From contig NZ_CP028369.1 of NCBI RefSeq assembly GCF_003032475.1, forward strand, positions 7,378,001-7,442,000: DNA of 64,000 nt, given 5' to 3'. The DNA comes from Streptomyces sp. P3. Its GTDB lineage: Bacteria > Actinomycetota > Actinomycetes > Streptomycetales > Streptomycetaceae. Each line of letters starts with the position of its first letter. The first letter of the stretch is position 1. Shown piece by piece: positions 26,556 to 35,647 of the stretch. A program made the position numbers and the translations under genes. The notes beneath the pieces were generated by a model, which did no database searches, was not told the origin of the DNA, and was given only the letters and a program-made list of their open reading frames with translations.

Positions 26556-27182
26556 CTAGCACCGAATGGGACCAAGGTCCCGGGGGAGGGCGGCAGCATT
26601 CTCCTCAGCTATCCGCTGCTGGTCCCGGTGCAGGGCGTCCGCTCGGTCCGCGGGAGTGACGGCCTCGCCGAGGGCGATCGCCGTTGCGCTGGTGACGGGA
26701 GTCAGCGAGTACCGGACGGGAGAGCGGCTGGACCGCGTCGGTAGGTGCAGGCGGGCGACACCGGCAGGGAGCTCGGCACGCAGGGCACCGTGCCAGCGGA
26801 TCCACAGGGCGGGGCGCCCCCGGAGGGCCTCGTCGCGGAGCTTGTCCACGGCGGTGCTGTCGTCCTCGCGGTCGATCTCCACGGCGACCGGAGGGCCCTC
26901 CTTGCGCACAAGGCGGAGATCCAGGTAGGCGGACCAGGGCGGCGACCAGTAGATGCGGCAGCCCCCGTTCATCTGGCGAGGCGGGTCGATGTAGCGCATT
27001 GGCGCTTCCCATCTGCTCCGCCAGCCTGACGCCTTCGCCCACCCTGCCACTGCGCGGGTGATGCACAGGGTTGCCTCCTTTCCCGTCAGACCGGTGAAGG
27101 CGAATCGGGTCTCGGACAAGTACGCGCGTAAGGCGGCGGCGAGGATCTCGGACTCGCCGGCCGCCGTCAGTTCGAGGGCCAT
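26556..27182 (-). CDS. Unrecognised protein, possible nuclease-like fold
   Basis: A 208-residue protein of no family I can name. It shows a helical N-terminal half, then beta-rich YLDLRLVRKEGPPVAVEIDRED, and LRDEALRGRPALWIRWHG. The alternation of strands ending in E-x-D followed by a helix recalls PD-(D/E)xK-like folds, but no firm catalytic set is visible. The ATG at 27182 is taken as the start because coding quality drops upstream. It lies with the nucleotidyltransferase between the two cluster runs. Confidence 0.5.
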   Translation of the reverse strand: MALELTAAGESEILAAALRAYLSETRFAFTGLTGKEATLCITRAVAGWAKASGWRSRWEAPMRYIDPPRQMNGGCRIYWSPPWSAYLDLRLVRKEGPPVAVEIDREDDSTAVDKLRDEALRGRPALWIRWHGALRAELPAGVARLHLPTRSSRSPVRYSLTPVTSATAIALGEAVTPADRADALHRDQQRIAEENAAALPRDLGPIRC

Positions 27183-27565
27183 CCGCTGATTCTCCGCCCG
27201 GGCACTGACAACGACCGGGGCGCAGCTGCCGAACAGCGGGACCGCGTACGGACGTCGTTGCTCAACCGGTCGTGGGTGGTGGTTCTCCGGAAGCACACCC
27301 TCCCGATCACTGGGCGTACCTAGGGGCCTCTGCAACGCGGCGAGCTGCGGTACCGGAGGCGAGAGCCAGGCAAGACCCGGAAGGGACCAAGACGTTGGTG
27401 TGCTGGACGGCGTTGAGGAGCAGCTTGTTTCGGACAGCAGGGAACGCACGCCTGGCCAGCCAGAACTGCAGCCGTGGCACCTCTTGCTGGTTGGATAGGA
27501 CGCGCCGAAGACTCCGAAGAACTACTACAACGAGTGGAAGTTGCGACAACACGGCCTCGCCCAAC

Positions 27566-27681
27566 GCCCTTACTGCGCAGGCTAGATAGACTCATCGGAG
27601 TCCGGCAACGGGCACCCGGGTCGCTGCGGTCACAGGCGGCAGGTGGAGTGGATTCTTCATGCCCCGGGAGGCTCTGTAATG
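27566..27681 (+). promoter_or_regulatory. Conserved cluster leader, copy B
   Basis: This is the near-repeat of 13271-13385. The TAGACT box is at 27587, followed by the 28-base identical core, and a GGGAGGC run sits 6-7 bases before the ATG at 27679. It stands before the first NUDIX gene. The stretch 27183-27565 upstream has no convincing gene; only a short tail reading DAPKTPKNYYNEWKLRQHG, stopping at 27586, looks coding. Confidence 0.65.
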
Positions 27682-28320
27682 CCGTTTGCGTCCGCTTCTG
27701 CGCTTCGCCCGCGCGACGGAACCTTCTCCGTTCCTGCGCCCACCAAACCGGCGCTCTGGCTCGCGACGGAGGCGCATGCTCTTCAGCGGTCCCGCCTCTG
27801 GGAAGCCGCCTCTTCGCTTCCGGCACTGTCAGCCCTCCTCCGCCCGTTGCGACATGCCGGCACGGAGAATCCGTTGCCGTATCGCTCCGTGATCGGGCTT
27901 CACTTGGTGTTGGTCCAGGAAGACCGGGTGCTGCTCGGCCTCCGTGCTGGCACCGCCTGGTGCGACGGCTGGTGGCACGTCCCCGCGGGCCATCTCGAAG
28001 ATGGCGAATCCTTCCTCGCGGGCATGGTCCGTGAGGCTCGCGAGGAACTGGGCATCGCCCTCGCCGAGGAAGACCTGGTGCTCGCGCACACCGTCCATGA
28101 CCACAACCCCAAGACTCGCGAGAGCCGTCTCCAAATCTTCTTCACTGCCACGCAGTACGCCGGGCGGCCGTACGTCGCAGAACCGGACAAGTGTGCGGAG
28201 CTGCGATGGTGGTCGCTCTCGGCTCTGCCGGAGAAGCTGGCGCGTTACACACGCCAAGCCCTGGTCTGCATTCAGCGGGGTCAGAGCGCGAGCACGGTGG
28301 GGTGGCCCGATGCCTGCTGA
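27679..28320 (+). CDS. NUDIX hydrolase, first of three in the cluster
   Basis: A 213-residue protein with a NUDIX domain at about 75-200. The box is GHLEDGESFLAGMVREAREELGI with the Glu pair intact. NUDIX enzymes cleave nucleoside diphosphates linked to another group (NDP-sugars, ADP-ribose and others). Next to ADP-heptose genes, a role in processing a nucleotide-activated intermediate or clearing a toxic nucleotide is plausible. The ATG at 27679 is chosen over 27643 because of the GGGAGGC ribosome binding site. It overlaps the next gene by 11 bases. Confidence 0.85.
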   Translation: MPFASASALRPRDGTFSVPAPTKPALWLATEAHALQRSRLWEAASSLPALSALLRPLRHAGTENPLPYRSVIGLHLVLVQEDRVLLGLRAGTAWCDGWWHVPAGHLEDGESFLAGMVREAREELGIALAEEDLVLAHTVHDHNPKTRESRLQIFFTATQYAGRPYVAEPDKCAELRWWSLSALPEKLARYTRQALVCIQRGQSASTVGWPDAC

Positions 28321-29440
28321 CGACGGGCGCGAACCTGCAGGACTGATGGCGCCGCAGGACTATGCGCGCTCACGCGCGGCCTTCTGGGGCGGCGCCGCGG
28401 TGCTGTTCACCGATACGGAGGGCAAAGTCCTGGTCCTCGATCCGGCGTACCGGCCGGGCAAGCTCCTGTTGCCCGGCGGAGGTGTGGACCAGCCGGAGCT
28501 GCCCTCGGACGCGGCGGTGCGAGAGGTGGCCGAGGAGCTTGGGTTGTCCGTCCGCGTACACCAACTGTTGGCAGTCGACTGGGTCAGCAAGGCCAATCCG
28601 GAGTGCGGGACGGTATGTGGCTTTCCTGGTGAAACGGTCTCCATCTGGGACGGTGGGGTCCTGGAGGAGAGCGACATCGCCCGGATTCGCTTGCCCGAGA
28701 ACGAGATCACCTCGTTCCACTTCCTTCCGCCGACGCAGGCCGCACGCCGGATGCGTCCGATCGAGAGGCGGCGGATGCTCGCTGCCTTGCGTGCCCGGAT
28801 CGACCGTGCCGGACCTGCCGTGCTGGAGGACGGTGAGACCATCGGGCTCGGACAGGCACTGCAGCGATTGGACGTCGTCCCGCGTACTGCGATCGGCTAC
28901 CAGGACATTGCCTGGCACCCGGCCATGGAGCCCGCTGCCGGCCTTCCCGTGAGGCAAGCGTGGGTGTGGGCTTTCGACCCGCTCGGCCGGGTCGTCGTCC
29001 TCGTGGATCCGCGCGACGGCCATGTCGTCCTGCCCGGCGGAACGGTCGAAATGGACGACGACGGGCCGAAGGCGGCGGCACTGCGTGAAGCCGCCGAAGA
29101 GGCGGCTCTGCGCCTTCACGATGCCGCCTACCTCGGCTACCTCCTCGATCCGGACGGTGCGGTCTACGGCCCAGGCACCGGGGCGAACGCCCGGGCACGG
29201 TACATCGCACGCATCGACTCCTTGGGGCCGGCGGCACCGGATGTCGCGACCGGCATCACCTACAGTCGGCTGCTGGTCAGCCCGGTGCAGGCGAGCGAGC
29301 TGCTCGGCCTTGGACGCGCCGGAGCCGAACAGGCCGAGCACGCGGCCCGAACGGCGGCAGCCCGCTGGGGAATTCCGCTGAGTCCGCCGCAGGCCGCGAT
29401 CGAGATCCCCCACACGGGTATGGCGGCGCTCCTGTCTTGA
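28310..29440 (+). CDS. Tandem double-NUDIX protein
   Basis: A 376-residue protein with two NUDIX domains. The first (about 25-150) has GGGVDQPELPSDAAVREVAE followed by ELGL, a good box. The second (about 215-340) has GGTVEMDDDGPKAAALREAAE followed by EAAL, where the late Gly is lost and the insert is longer; it may bind rather than cut. The ATG at 28310 overlaps the first NUDIX stop. Fusion of two NUDIX domains within a third-gene run is unusual. Confidence 0.8.
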   Translation: MPADDGREPAGLMAPQDYARSRAAFWGGAAVLFTDTEGKVLVLDPAYRPGKLLLPGGGVDQPELPSDAAVREVAEELGLSVRVHQLLAVDWVSKANPECGTVCGFPGETVSIWDGGVLEESDIARIRLPENEITSFHFLPPTQAARRMRPIERRRMLAALRARIDRAGPAVLEDGETIGLGQALQRLDVVPRTAIGYQDIAWHPAMEPAAGLPVRQAWVWAFDPLGRVVVLVDPRDGHVVLPGGTVEMDDDGPKAAALREAAEEAALRLHDAAYLGYLLDPDGAVYGPGTGANARARYIARIDSLGPAAPDVATGITYSRLLVSPVQASELLGLGRAGAEQAEHAARTAAARWGIPLSPPQAAIEIPHTGMAALLS

Positions 29441-29526
29441 CGTCCGCACGTGACGCGCACCTTCGTGCCGGAGTCCTGCCGGCGCGACGCCCTGCACCGC
29501 CTTTCTGGCCCTGGAGGAGGACTCTC

Positions 29527-30096
29527 ATGTCCGGCGAACCTGACACCACCGAACAGACGGTCGGCAGCCCTGACCGCGTGGTCACCGACGAGCAGCGGGC
29601 GTACTGGGCCCAGGTTGAGGCGCCGATGGCCTCGTGCACTGCCCTGATCACCGATGCCGACGGCCGGATTCTCGTGGTCGACCCGACCTACAAGGACGGC
29701 TTCGACATGCCCGGCGGCATGGTGGAGGCCGGCGAAACGCAGATCGAGGGCCTGGAACGTGAACTGGCCGAGGAACTCGACCTGACCGGCGTGCCGATCG
29801 GCCGGTTCCTCGTCCTGGACCAGGTCCCCGCTGCCCGGTACGGGCGGGCCATGGTCGTCACGGTGTTCCACGTGGGTCCCCTCACCGACCAGCAGACACA
29901 GTCCCTGCGATTCGCGGACGGGGAGATCGGCGCCGCCGAGTTCCTCCCCGTAGAGGAGGCCCTCGCGCGGCTGCCGCACCGCCTCGCCCGCCGCATCAAG
30001 GCGGCGCACGCCGCGCTCCTCGCTGGTGTGCCGGCCGTTCTGATCGACGGCAAGTCCCACGTCCTGTCCGGCTCGGCCGTGTCGGAGGCGTGGTGA
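29527..30096 (+). CDS. NUDIX hydrolase, third in the cluster
   Basis: A 189-residue protein with one NUDIX domain. The box GGMVEAGETQIEGLERELAE followed by ELDL is intact, and an acidic N-terminal 30-residue extension precedes it. GGAGGA lies seven bases before the ATG at 29527. Its end overlaps the ABC exporter start. The sequence resembles the first half of the double-NUDIX protein (VLDPAYRPGK against VVDPTYKDGF), so these probably arose by duplication. Confidence 0.85.
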   Translation: MSGEPDTTEQTVGSPDRVVTDEQRAYWAQVEAPMASCTALITDADGRILVVDPTYKDGFDMPGGMVEAGETQIEGLERELAEELDLTGVPIGRFLVLDQVPAARYGRAMVVTVFHVGPLTDQQTQSLRFADGEIGAAEFLPVEEALARLPHRLARRIKAAHAALLAGVPAVLIDGKSHVLSGSAVSEAW

Positions 30097-32084
30097 AGCG
30101 GCTCCTGAAACGGGTCTGGAAGACGGAACAGACCGTCTCCGAGTCCGAGGTCGCGCTCTTCGGCGGGGCGCTGCGCTACGACTTCGGCTGGGTGCGCCAC
30201 GAGTACGCGCGGCTGGACACCAAATTCGGGCAGGCCGCCCGGATGGTGCCGACGCTGGTGGGCAGCACCCTGCGCCTGGCCTGGCAGGCGGACCGCCGTG
30301 CCCTGTTGACCATCGGGATCGCCGAGGTGGGCCAGAGCATCACCCAAGCCGCCGGGCTGCTGGTCACCAACCAGGTGATCCAAGCCCTACTCAAGGACGG
30401 GGACAACGTCTCCCGGCTGCACGCCGCGCTGCCGGCCCTGATCGTCGGCTGCATCATCGCCGTGGTCGGCACCATCCTGGCCTGCCTATCGACGGCGGGC
30501 ACCGGGCGGCTGGAACCGAAAGTCGAGAGGCTGGCCACCGAACAGTTCCTGGAGGGCGCCGCCCGCGCGGAACTCGAGGCCATCGAAGACGGCGAGTTCC
30601 GCACGCTCCTGGACTCCGCGTACTTCGGCGCCCAGTCCTCCCGCACCATGATCGGCGTCTGCGTTGCCGTGGTGAACGGCGTGTTCTCCCTCGTCGCCGC
30701 GGCCGGCGTGGTCACGGTCCTCAGCCCCGTCCTGCTGCCACTGCTGCTGCTCATCGCGCTGCCCCGTGGCTGGGGTGCCATGCATGTGGCCCGGCGCCGC
30801 TACGCCTCCCGGATGCAGTGGATCGAGCACGAGCGGGCCAAGCGCCTGGTCAACAACCTCATCACCGCCCGGGAATCTGCCACGGAGATCCGCGTTCACC
30901 AGGTCGGCCCCTTCCTGCTCGATCACTTCCACGAGATGGGCCAGACCGCCGAGGCCGAACAGACCCGCCTTGCCGACGGCCGCGCGGTCACCGAACTGAT
31001 TGCCGCGGCCATGGCCGGCCTCGCGTCGGCGGCCACGTTTGCCGGCCTGGGCGTTCTGTGGCTGACCGGCCACATGAGCGCCGCCACCGTGGCCACGGCC
31101 GCGCTCGCGATCCGTACCGGCTCAGCAAGCCTCGGCGCCCTCGTCGACAACATCCTGCGGCTGCACGAGGAGTCCCTCTACGTCCGCGACCTCGACCACT
31201 TCCGTGACGAAGCCGAACGCCGGGCCATCCCCACGGGCGGCCAGCCCGTGCGCGACTTTCCCGACCAGGTCACCTTCGAGAACGTGTCGTTCACCTACCC
31301 CGACCGCGACACCCCCGCTCTGCAGGAGGTAACCCTGACTTTCCCGCGCGGGGCCGTCATCGCCTTGGTCGGCGCGAACGGCAGCGGCAAGTCCACCGCG
31401 GTGAAGCTGCTCGCCGGCCTGCACCGGCCCACGGCCGGCCGCATCCTGTGGGGGCAGACCGATCTTGTCGAGGCCGACCGGGTGGACATCTTCCGGCACG
31501 TGGCCGCTCTCGATCAGGGCTTCCAGCGCTGGCCCTTCACCCTGCGGACCAACATCCAGATCGGCCAGCCGGAACGCAACGCGGACGACGACATCGCCCG
31601 CGCTGCCGCCTACTCTGGCGCCGACAAGCTCGCCGACGCTCTTCCCCGCGGTCTCGGCACCCTGCTGGCCCGGCAGTTCCGCGGAGGCCAGGAACTGTCC
31701 GGGGGACAGTGGCAGACGGTCGGGCAAGCCCGGCTGCGGCACCGGCAGGCGAGCCTCGTCATCGCCGATGAGCCCACCTCCGCCCTCGACCCCGAGGCCG
31801 AGATCGAGTCCTTCGAACGCATCCGCCGCCTGGCCGACGAAGGCAAGACCGTCGTGCTGGTCAGCCACCGCATGGCCGGCGTCCAGCACGCCGACATCAT
31901 CTATGTCCTGGACGAGGGACACCTCGTGGAGAGCGGTTCCCACCAGGAGCTCATGGCGCGGCCTGATTCCCAGTACCGGCGCATGTACCTCATGCAGGCC
32001 AACCAGTACGGCACCGCCGCGCCACTGGTGCTACCGACTCCCTCGGCCAACGGCGAATCACATGCCGCCAGCACCCACGACTGA
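30090..32084 (+). CDS. ABC exporter, fused membrane and ATPase domains
   Basis: A 664-residue half-transporter. Several hydrophobic segments between about 65 and 370 form the exporter-type membrane domain. The ATPase domain then has GANGSGKST (Walker A), ELSGGQWQ (signature) and LVIADEPTSALD (Walker B), with VLVSHRM as H-loop. It would work as a dimer in the membrane to export the product or an intermediate. GTG at 30090 or 30093 overlaps the NUDIX stop; the GGAGG spacing favours 30093. A small membrane protein overlaps its end. Confidence 0.9.
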   Translation: MVKRLLKRVWKTEQTVSESEVALFGGALRYDFGWVRHEYARLDTKFGQAARMVPTLVGSTLRLAWQADRRALLTIGIAEVGQSITQAAGLLVTNQVIQALLKDGDNVSRLHAALPALIVGCIIAVVGTILACLSTAGTGRLEPKVERLATEQFLEGAARAELEAIEDGEFRTLLDSAYFGAQSSRTMIGVCVAVVNGVFSLVAAAGVVTVLSPVLLPLLLLIALPRGWGAMHVARRRYASRMQWIEHERAKRLVNNLITARESATEIRVHQVGPFLLDHFHEMGQTAEAEQTRLADGRAVTELIAAAMAGLASAATFAGLGVLWLTGHMSAATVATAALAIRTGSASLGALVDNILRLHEESLYVRDLDHFRDEAERRAIPTGGQPVRDFPDQVTFENVSFTYPDRDTPALQEVTLTFPRGAVIALVGANGSGKSTAVKLLAGLHRPTAGRILWGQTDLVEADRVDIFRHVAALDQGFQRWPFTLRTNIQIGQPERNADDDIARAAAYSGADKLADALPRGLGTLLARQFRGGQELSGGQWQTVGQARLRHRQASLVIADEPTSALDPEAEIESFERIRRLADEGKTVVLVSHRMAGVQHADIIYVLDEGHLVESGSHQELMARPDSQYRRMYLMQANQYGTAAPLVLPTPSANGESHAASTHD

Positions 32085-32271
32085 CACCCACCACCCGCCG
32101 CGCACCGCCCGGCCCGGTGCGCTGCGGCCTAGCAAGTGGGCCGCCGACCCGTTGTGGAGCACGCTGCGCGACCTGCTGGGCTGCCTCGGCGTGATCGCGG
32201 CCGGCCTCGCCATCACCACGATCGTCACCCTCCTCACCTCCCACTTCCCCGACCACAGGATCCGTCCGTGA
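32062..32271 (+). CDS. Small single-pass membrane protein
   Basis: A 69-residue protein starting inside the ABC gene (ATG 32062) and ending in a TGA that overlaps the GTG of the hemC-like gene. After a Pro/Arg-rich start it has one predicted membrane helix, LLGCLGVIAAGLAITTIVTL, and a short basic-His tail. The two overlaps and unbroken frame support a real gene. No family is recognised; an accessory of the exporter is possible. Confidence 0.55.
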   Translation: MPPAPTTDTHHPPRTARPGALRPSKWAADPLWSTLRDLLGCLGVIAAGLAITTIVTLLTSHFPDHRIRP

Positions 32272-33221
32272 CCCACCTCCCGCCCAAGCTCGTCATCGGA
32301 ACCCGCGACTCCGACTTGGCCCTGGTCCAAGCAGCCCACGTCGCCGGACTACTCGAACACGCCTTCCCCCAAGTCGCCGTCCACGTGACCCCGATGAAAG
32401 CCGCCGGCGACCTGCACCAGGGACCTCTCGCGGAGATCGGCGGCAAGGCCGCCTGGGTACGCGAGCTGGACCGGGCGCTGGCCACCGCACGCGTCGATGT
32501 CACCGTCTCGTGCGCCAAAGACCTCCCCGGCCCCCACGAGCGCGGCACCGACGCCACCATCGGCGCCGTCCTGCCCCGCGAAGACGCCCGGGACGCCCTC
32601 GTCCTCCCGGCCGGACAGCCCGCAGCCACCCTGGACGACCTCCCATCCGGAAGCGTCCTCGGCACCAGCGCGCCCCGCCGCATCGCCCAACTCCGCACCC
32701 GCTACCCCCACCTCACCATCCAGCCGGTGCGCGGCAACCTGATCCCCCGCCTCGCCCGTCTCGATGCCGGCGAAGGCGACAAGCCGCTCGACGCCCTCGT
32801 GGTCTCCTATGCCGGACTGTGCCGGGTGTCCCAGGCGGACCGTGCCACACAGCTCATCCCGGCCTTGGTGCTGGCCCCGGCCACCGGTGCGGGCATGCTC
32901 GTCGTCGAGCAGCGAAGGGGCGACACCATCGCCGCCCACCTCCTCGACGCCATCAACGACCCCGCCACCGCCCGGCTGCTGGCCATCGAGCGTGGCGTCC
33001 TCGCCCAGCTCAAAGGCAACTGCCAGACCGCCTGCTCAGTCCACGCCTACTACACCGACAAACCCCACCGGATCAGAGTCGACGCTGCCGTCTTCCACCC
33101 CTCCCACGGCGACGCGATCCGCGTCGCAGCCACCGGACCGGCCGATGACCTCGGCGGCCTCGTGGAGAACATCACCCAGCTGCTGCACGGCGAAGGCGTC
33201 GAACGGTTCCTGCCGCGTTGA
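32268..33221 (+). CDS. Porphobilinogen deaminase (HemC) homologue in a gene cluster
   Basis: A 317-residue hydroxymethylbilane synthase-family protein. Key residues are kept: GTRDSDLAL near 11-19, Lys84 and Asp85 in SCAKDLP (catalytic Asp), Arg137/138 in GTSAPRR, Arg155 in VRGNLIPRLARLD, and a Cys at 252 in KGNCQT where the dipyrromethane cofactor attaches. It departs from housekeeping HemC at many other sites, and no other heme gene is near. It could make a tetrapyrrole-related unit, resupply heme as self-protection, or do new chemistry. The GTG at 32268 overlaps the membrane peptide stop. Confidence 0.82.
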   Translation: MTHLPPKLVIGTRDSDLALVQAAHVAGLLEHAFPQVAVHVTPMKAAGDLHQGPLAEIGGKAAWVRELDRALATARVDVTVSCAKDLPGPHERGTDATIGAVLPREDARDALVLPAGQPAATLDDLPSGSVLGTSAPRRIAQLRTRYPHLTIQPVRGNLIPRLARLDAGEGDKPLDALVVSYAGLCRVSQADRATQLIPALVLAPATGAGMLVVEQRRGDTIAAHLLDAINDPATARLLAIERGVLAQLKGNCQTACSVHAYYTDKPHRIRVDAAVFHPSHGDAIRVAATGPADDLGGLVENITQLLHGEGVERFLPR

Positions 33222-33319
33222 CCCGTGCGGCCCCGGTCGCCAGCGGGAGCCCAACACGGGACGAGACACCGCATGGCGGGGACGTAACAGCCATACCTAC
33301 GAGGGGGAGTTCGCAGAAC

Positions 33320-34099
33320 GTGCCGCACCGATCCGGACCCCACGCCCCAGGAAGCCTGTGGCGAGACAGAGACTTCCGGCACTATGCCGTCGCCCAGGGC
33401 ATCAGCGTTACCGGGAGCGGCGTGACCACGATCGCGCTGTCCGTCTTGGCCGTCGTCGAACTGCACGCCTCCACCTTCAACGTCGCGCTGATCGCCTTCG
33501 CCTCCAAACTCCCACCCCTGCTGCTGTCCCTCCACGCCGGGGTCCTGGCCGACCGCCGACGCAAACGTCCCCTGATCATCACCTGCGATCTGCTCTGCGC
33601 CGCTGTCCTCCTGACCCTTCCCACCGCACAGTTTCTCGCCCGCATCACCCTGATCCATCTCTACGCGGTCGCCTTCACGGTGGCCGCCCTGCAGGTTATC
33701 GGCAGTAACGCGTCCATCAGCTTCCTGCCCTCCCTCCTTGGCCCGGAACGAATCAAGGACGGCAACGCCAAGATGGGCGCCGGTAACTCCCTGGCCGACC
33801 TCATCGGCACCAACTCCGGCGGCGCCCTCGTCGTGGCGCTCGGCGCCGCCCGCGCCATCACCGTGGATGCCGCCTCCTACCTGGCCAGCGCCCTGCTCTT
33901 GTGGCGCATCAAGCACCGTGAAGACCCGCCGCCACCCCGAAAGGCCGGCACCAGCCAATGGGCCGAGATCCGCGAGGGCCTCACCTACACCCTCAACACT
34001 CCCGTCGTACGGTCCATCGTGCTGTCCAACACGGCCACATCCTTCGTCCTGGCCGCCAGCAGCGCCCTCTGGTCGCTGTACCTGCTTGTTCCCGCTTAA
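33320..34099 (+). pseudogene. MFS exporter, N-terminal part, cut by the Tn554-like element
   Basis: The first 255 codons of a major facilitator exporter, with about six membrane segments and the loop GVLADRRRKRPLI. Coding sense runs to 34084 in ALWSLYL, then the frame enters the transposon and stops at 34099. The C-terminal part resumes in the same phase at 52931; joined they give about 429 residues, a normal length. GTG 33320 has GAGGGGGAG upstream. The exporter is inactivated unless the element excises. Confidence 0.85.
34080..34086. repeat. Transposon core repeat, left (ACCTGCT)
   Basis: ACCTGCT marks the left junction of the Tn554-like element and recurs at 52926-52932. Keeping one copy rebuilds the MFS reading frame as Tyr-Leu-Leu-Arg. 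Another copy of ACCTGCT lies inside the element at 34134-34140. Confidence 0.8.
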
Positions 34100-34186
34100 C
34101 GACGGTGTTGCTTACTGCCTGATGTGCCACCTGACCTGCTCGTTTGTGTGTTGCACTCAGCCGGGTTGCATTGATACTCATCGGCC

Positions 34187-35647
34187 ATGCACCAATCGAC
34201 GTACTCATCAGCAGGCTGGGAGTCCTGGGGACTTGCGTTCAGGCCGGCGATCCCGGAGGGGATGCCGTTGCTGTTCGACGACGACCTTCTCTTCGAGGAC
34301 AGCAACGGTGTCCGTCCCACAACCGTGATCAACTGCTGGGCCTGCGAGCTGCCAGCGAATGGATGCCCATCGCCGAATTCGTGGCCCTACTACGTGCGTA
34401 CGGTGCGTGAGTGGCTGGAGTTCATATCCGAGCACGGAGTCGCCCTGTTCGACACGCGGCGTCGTCTGAAGGCGGCGTTGGGCGCGTACTCCGTCTATCG
34501 CGCCCAGGGCCCCATCAAGCATCGCTTCGAGGCGTCCACGTGGAACCAGAACATGGGGATTCTGGCGGGGTTCTACAAGTGGGCGAAGGATGAGGAGTAC
34601 GCCGACTCCGAGCCGTTCACGTACCGGCAGGCGGTCTGGGCCTTCAAGGGGCAAGTCCGTCGCGGACGGGTCAACCAGTCACGGCGGCGCCAAGCCAAGC
34701 CTCATGTGACGATCAAGTATCTCGACGACGACTTCACGGACATGTTCCTGAAGGGGTTGGCGGGCCTGAGCCCCGACGGGGAGCGGGATCTGCGCTACCG
34801 AGGACGGGAGTTGGCCCGGAACTCGGCGGTCGGCCGAATGATCGTCTCCAGCGGACTACGCAGCCAGGAGTACACATACCTGCTGGTCTGCGAGGTGCCC
34901 CTGCTTCCCTCGCGACGGACCGCGGTGCCAGTGTCGTTCCCAGTCCCTTCCGGAATCACCAAGGGAAGCAAGTACCGCGAGTCGTGGATCGACTACGACT
35001 CGCTGGTCGAGCTGCACTCCTACATCTCGCTCGACCGGGCAGCGGCAACGTTCGGATCGTCGTGGCGTCCGCCGGCCCGCTGGGGAGAGCCGCTGTTCGT
35101 GACGGACGCCGATCAGCGGGGCGGACGCGTCAACGGGGTCCGTGTGCAGTGGAGTTCGCTCGGGCCTGACGAACGGCGGCGTCTGGTCGCCCCGGAGGGC
35201 GGTTCGATGCTGCTCTCGGTGTGGGGCCAGGGACGTCCATTCACCGGATGGGCCACGGTTTTCGCCAGGACCTCTGACCGCATCCGCGAGCGTTACGAGC
35301 CGCGCTTCCCGCACGTCAATCCGCACCGGCTACGTCACACCATGGCCATGGCGACCATGGCGCGGCTGATGCGTGGCTGGTACGAGCAGGCTGCACGACA
35401 GGTCCGCGACACCGACGACGATGCCGCCCTGGCGCACTACCTGCGGACCCAAGAGCCGCTTCTGATTCTGCGCGATCTGCTCGGACATACCAGTTCACTG
35501 ACCACGGAAGCGTACCTCCACCGCCTGGACGTGCTCCGCCTGTTCACCTCCCTGTATCGGCGGGTCGGCAAGGAGTACGGGCTGCTGGACGAGGAGGCCG
35601 AGCTGGAGCTCGAGACTGAGTTCGACGACGAACTGGCGGTGGTCTGA
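34187..35647 (+). CDS. Tyrosine recombinase, TnpA-like, first of the trio
   Basis: A 486-residue integrase-family protein with a complete catalytic set: Arg in SSGLRSQEY, HxxR in NPHRLRHTMA, the His in LLGHTSSLTTEAYLHRLD and its Tyr. An N-terminal SAM-like core-binding part precedes (about 60-150). It would cut and rejoin the element ends. The ATG at 34187 is 100 bases inside the left end, with the stop touching the next ATG (TGATG). Confidence 0.85.
   Translation: MHQSTYSSAGWESWGLAFRPAIPEGMPLLFDDDLLFEDSNGVRPTTVINCWACELPANGCPSPNSWPYYVRTVREWLEFISEHGVALFDTRRRLKAALGAYSVYRAQGPIKHRFEASTWNQNMGILAGFYKWAKDEEYADSEPFTYRQAVWAFKGQVRRGRVNQSRRRQAKPHVTIKYLDDDFTDMFLKGLAGLSPDGERDLRYRGRELARNSAVGRMIVSSGLRSQEYTYLLVCEVPLLPSRRTAVPVSFPVPSGITKGSKYRESWIDYDSLVELHSYISLDRAAATFGSSWRPPARWGEPLFVTDADQRGGRVNGVRVQWSSLGPDERRRLVAPEGGSMLLSVWGQGRPFTGWATVFARTSDRIRERYEPRFPHVNPHRLRHTMAMATMARLMRGWYEQAARQVRDTDDDAALAHYLRTQEPLLILRDLLGHTSSLTTEAYLHRLDVLRLFTSLYRRVGKEYGLLDEEAELELETEFDDELAVV

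Noticed and set aside
27400..27586. Coding-like tail DAPKTPKNYYNEWKLRQHG on the plus strand
   Set aside because: An in-frame stop lies just upstream and no longer gene can be rebuilt.
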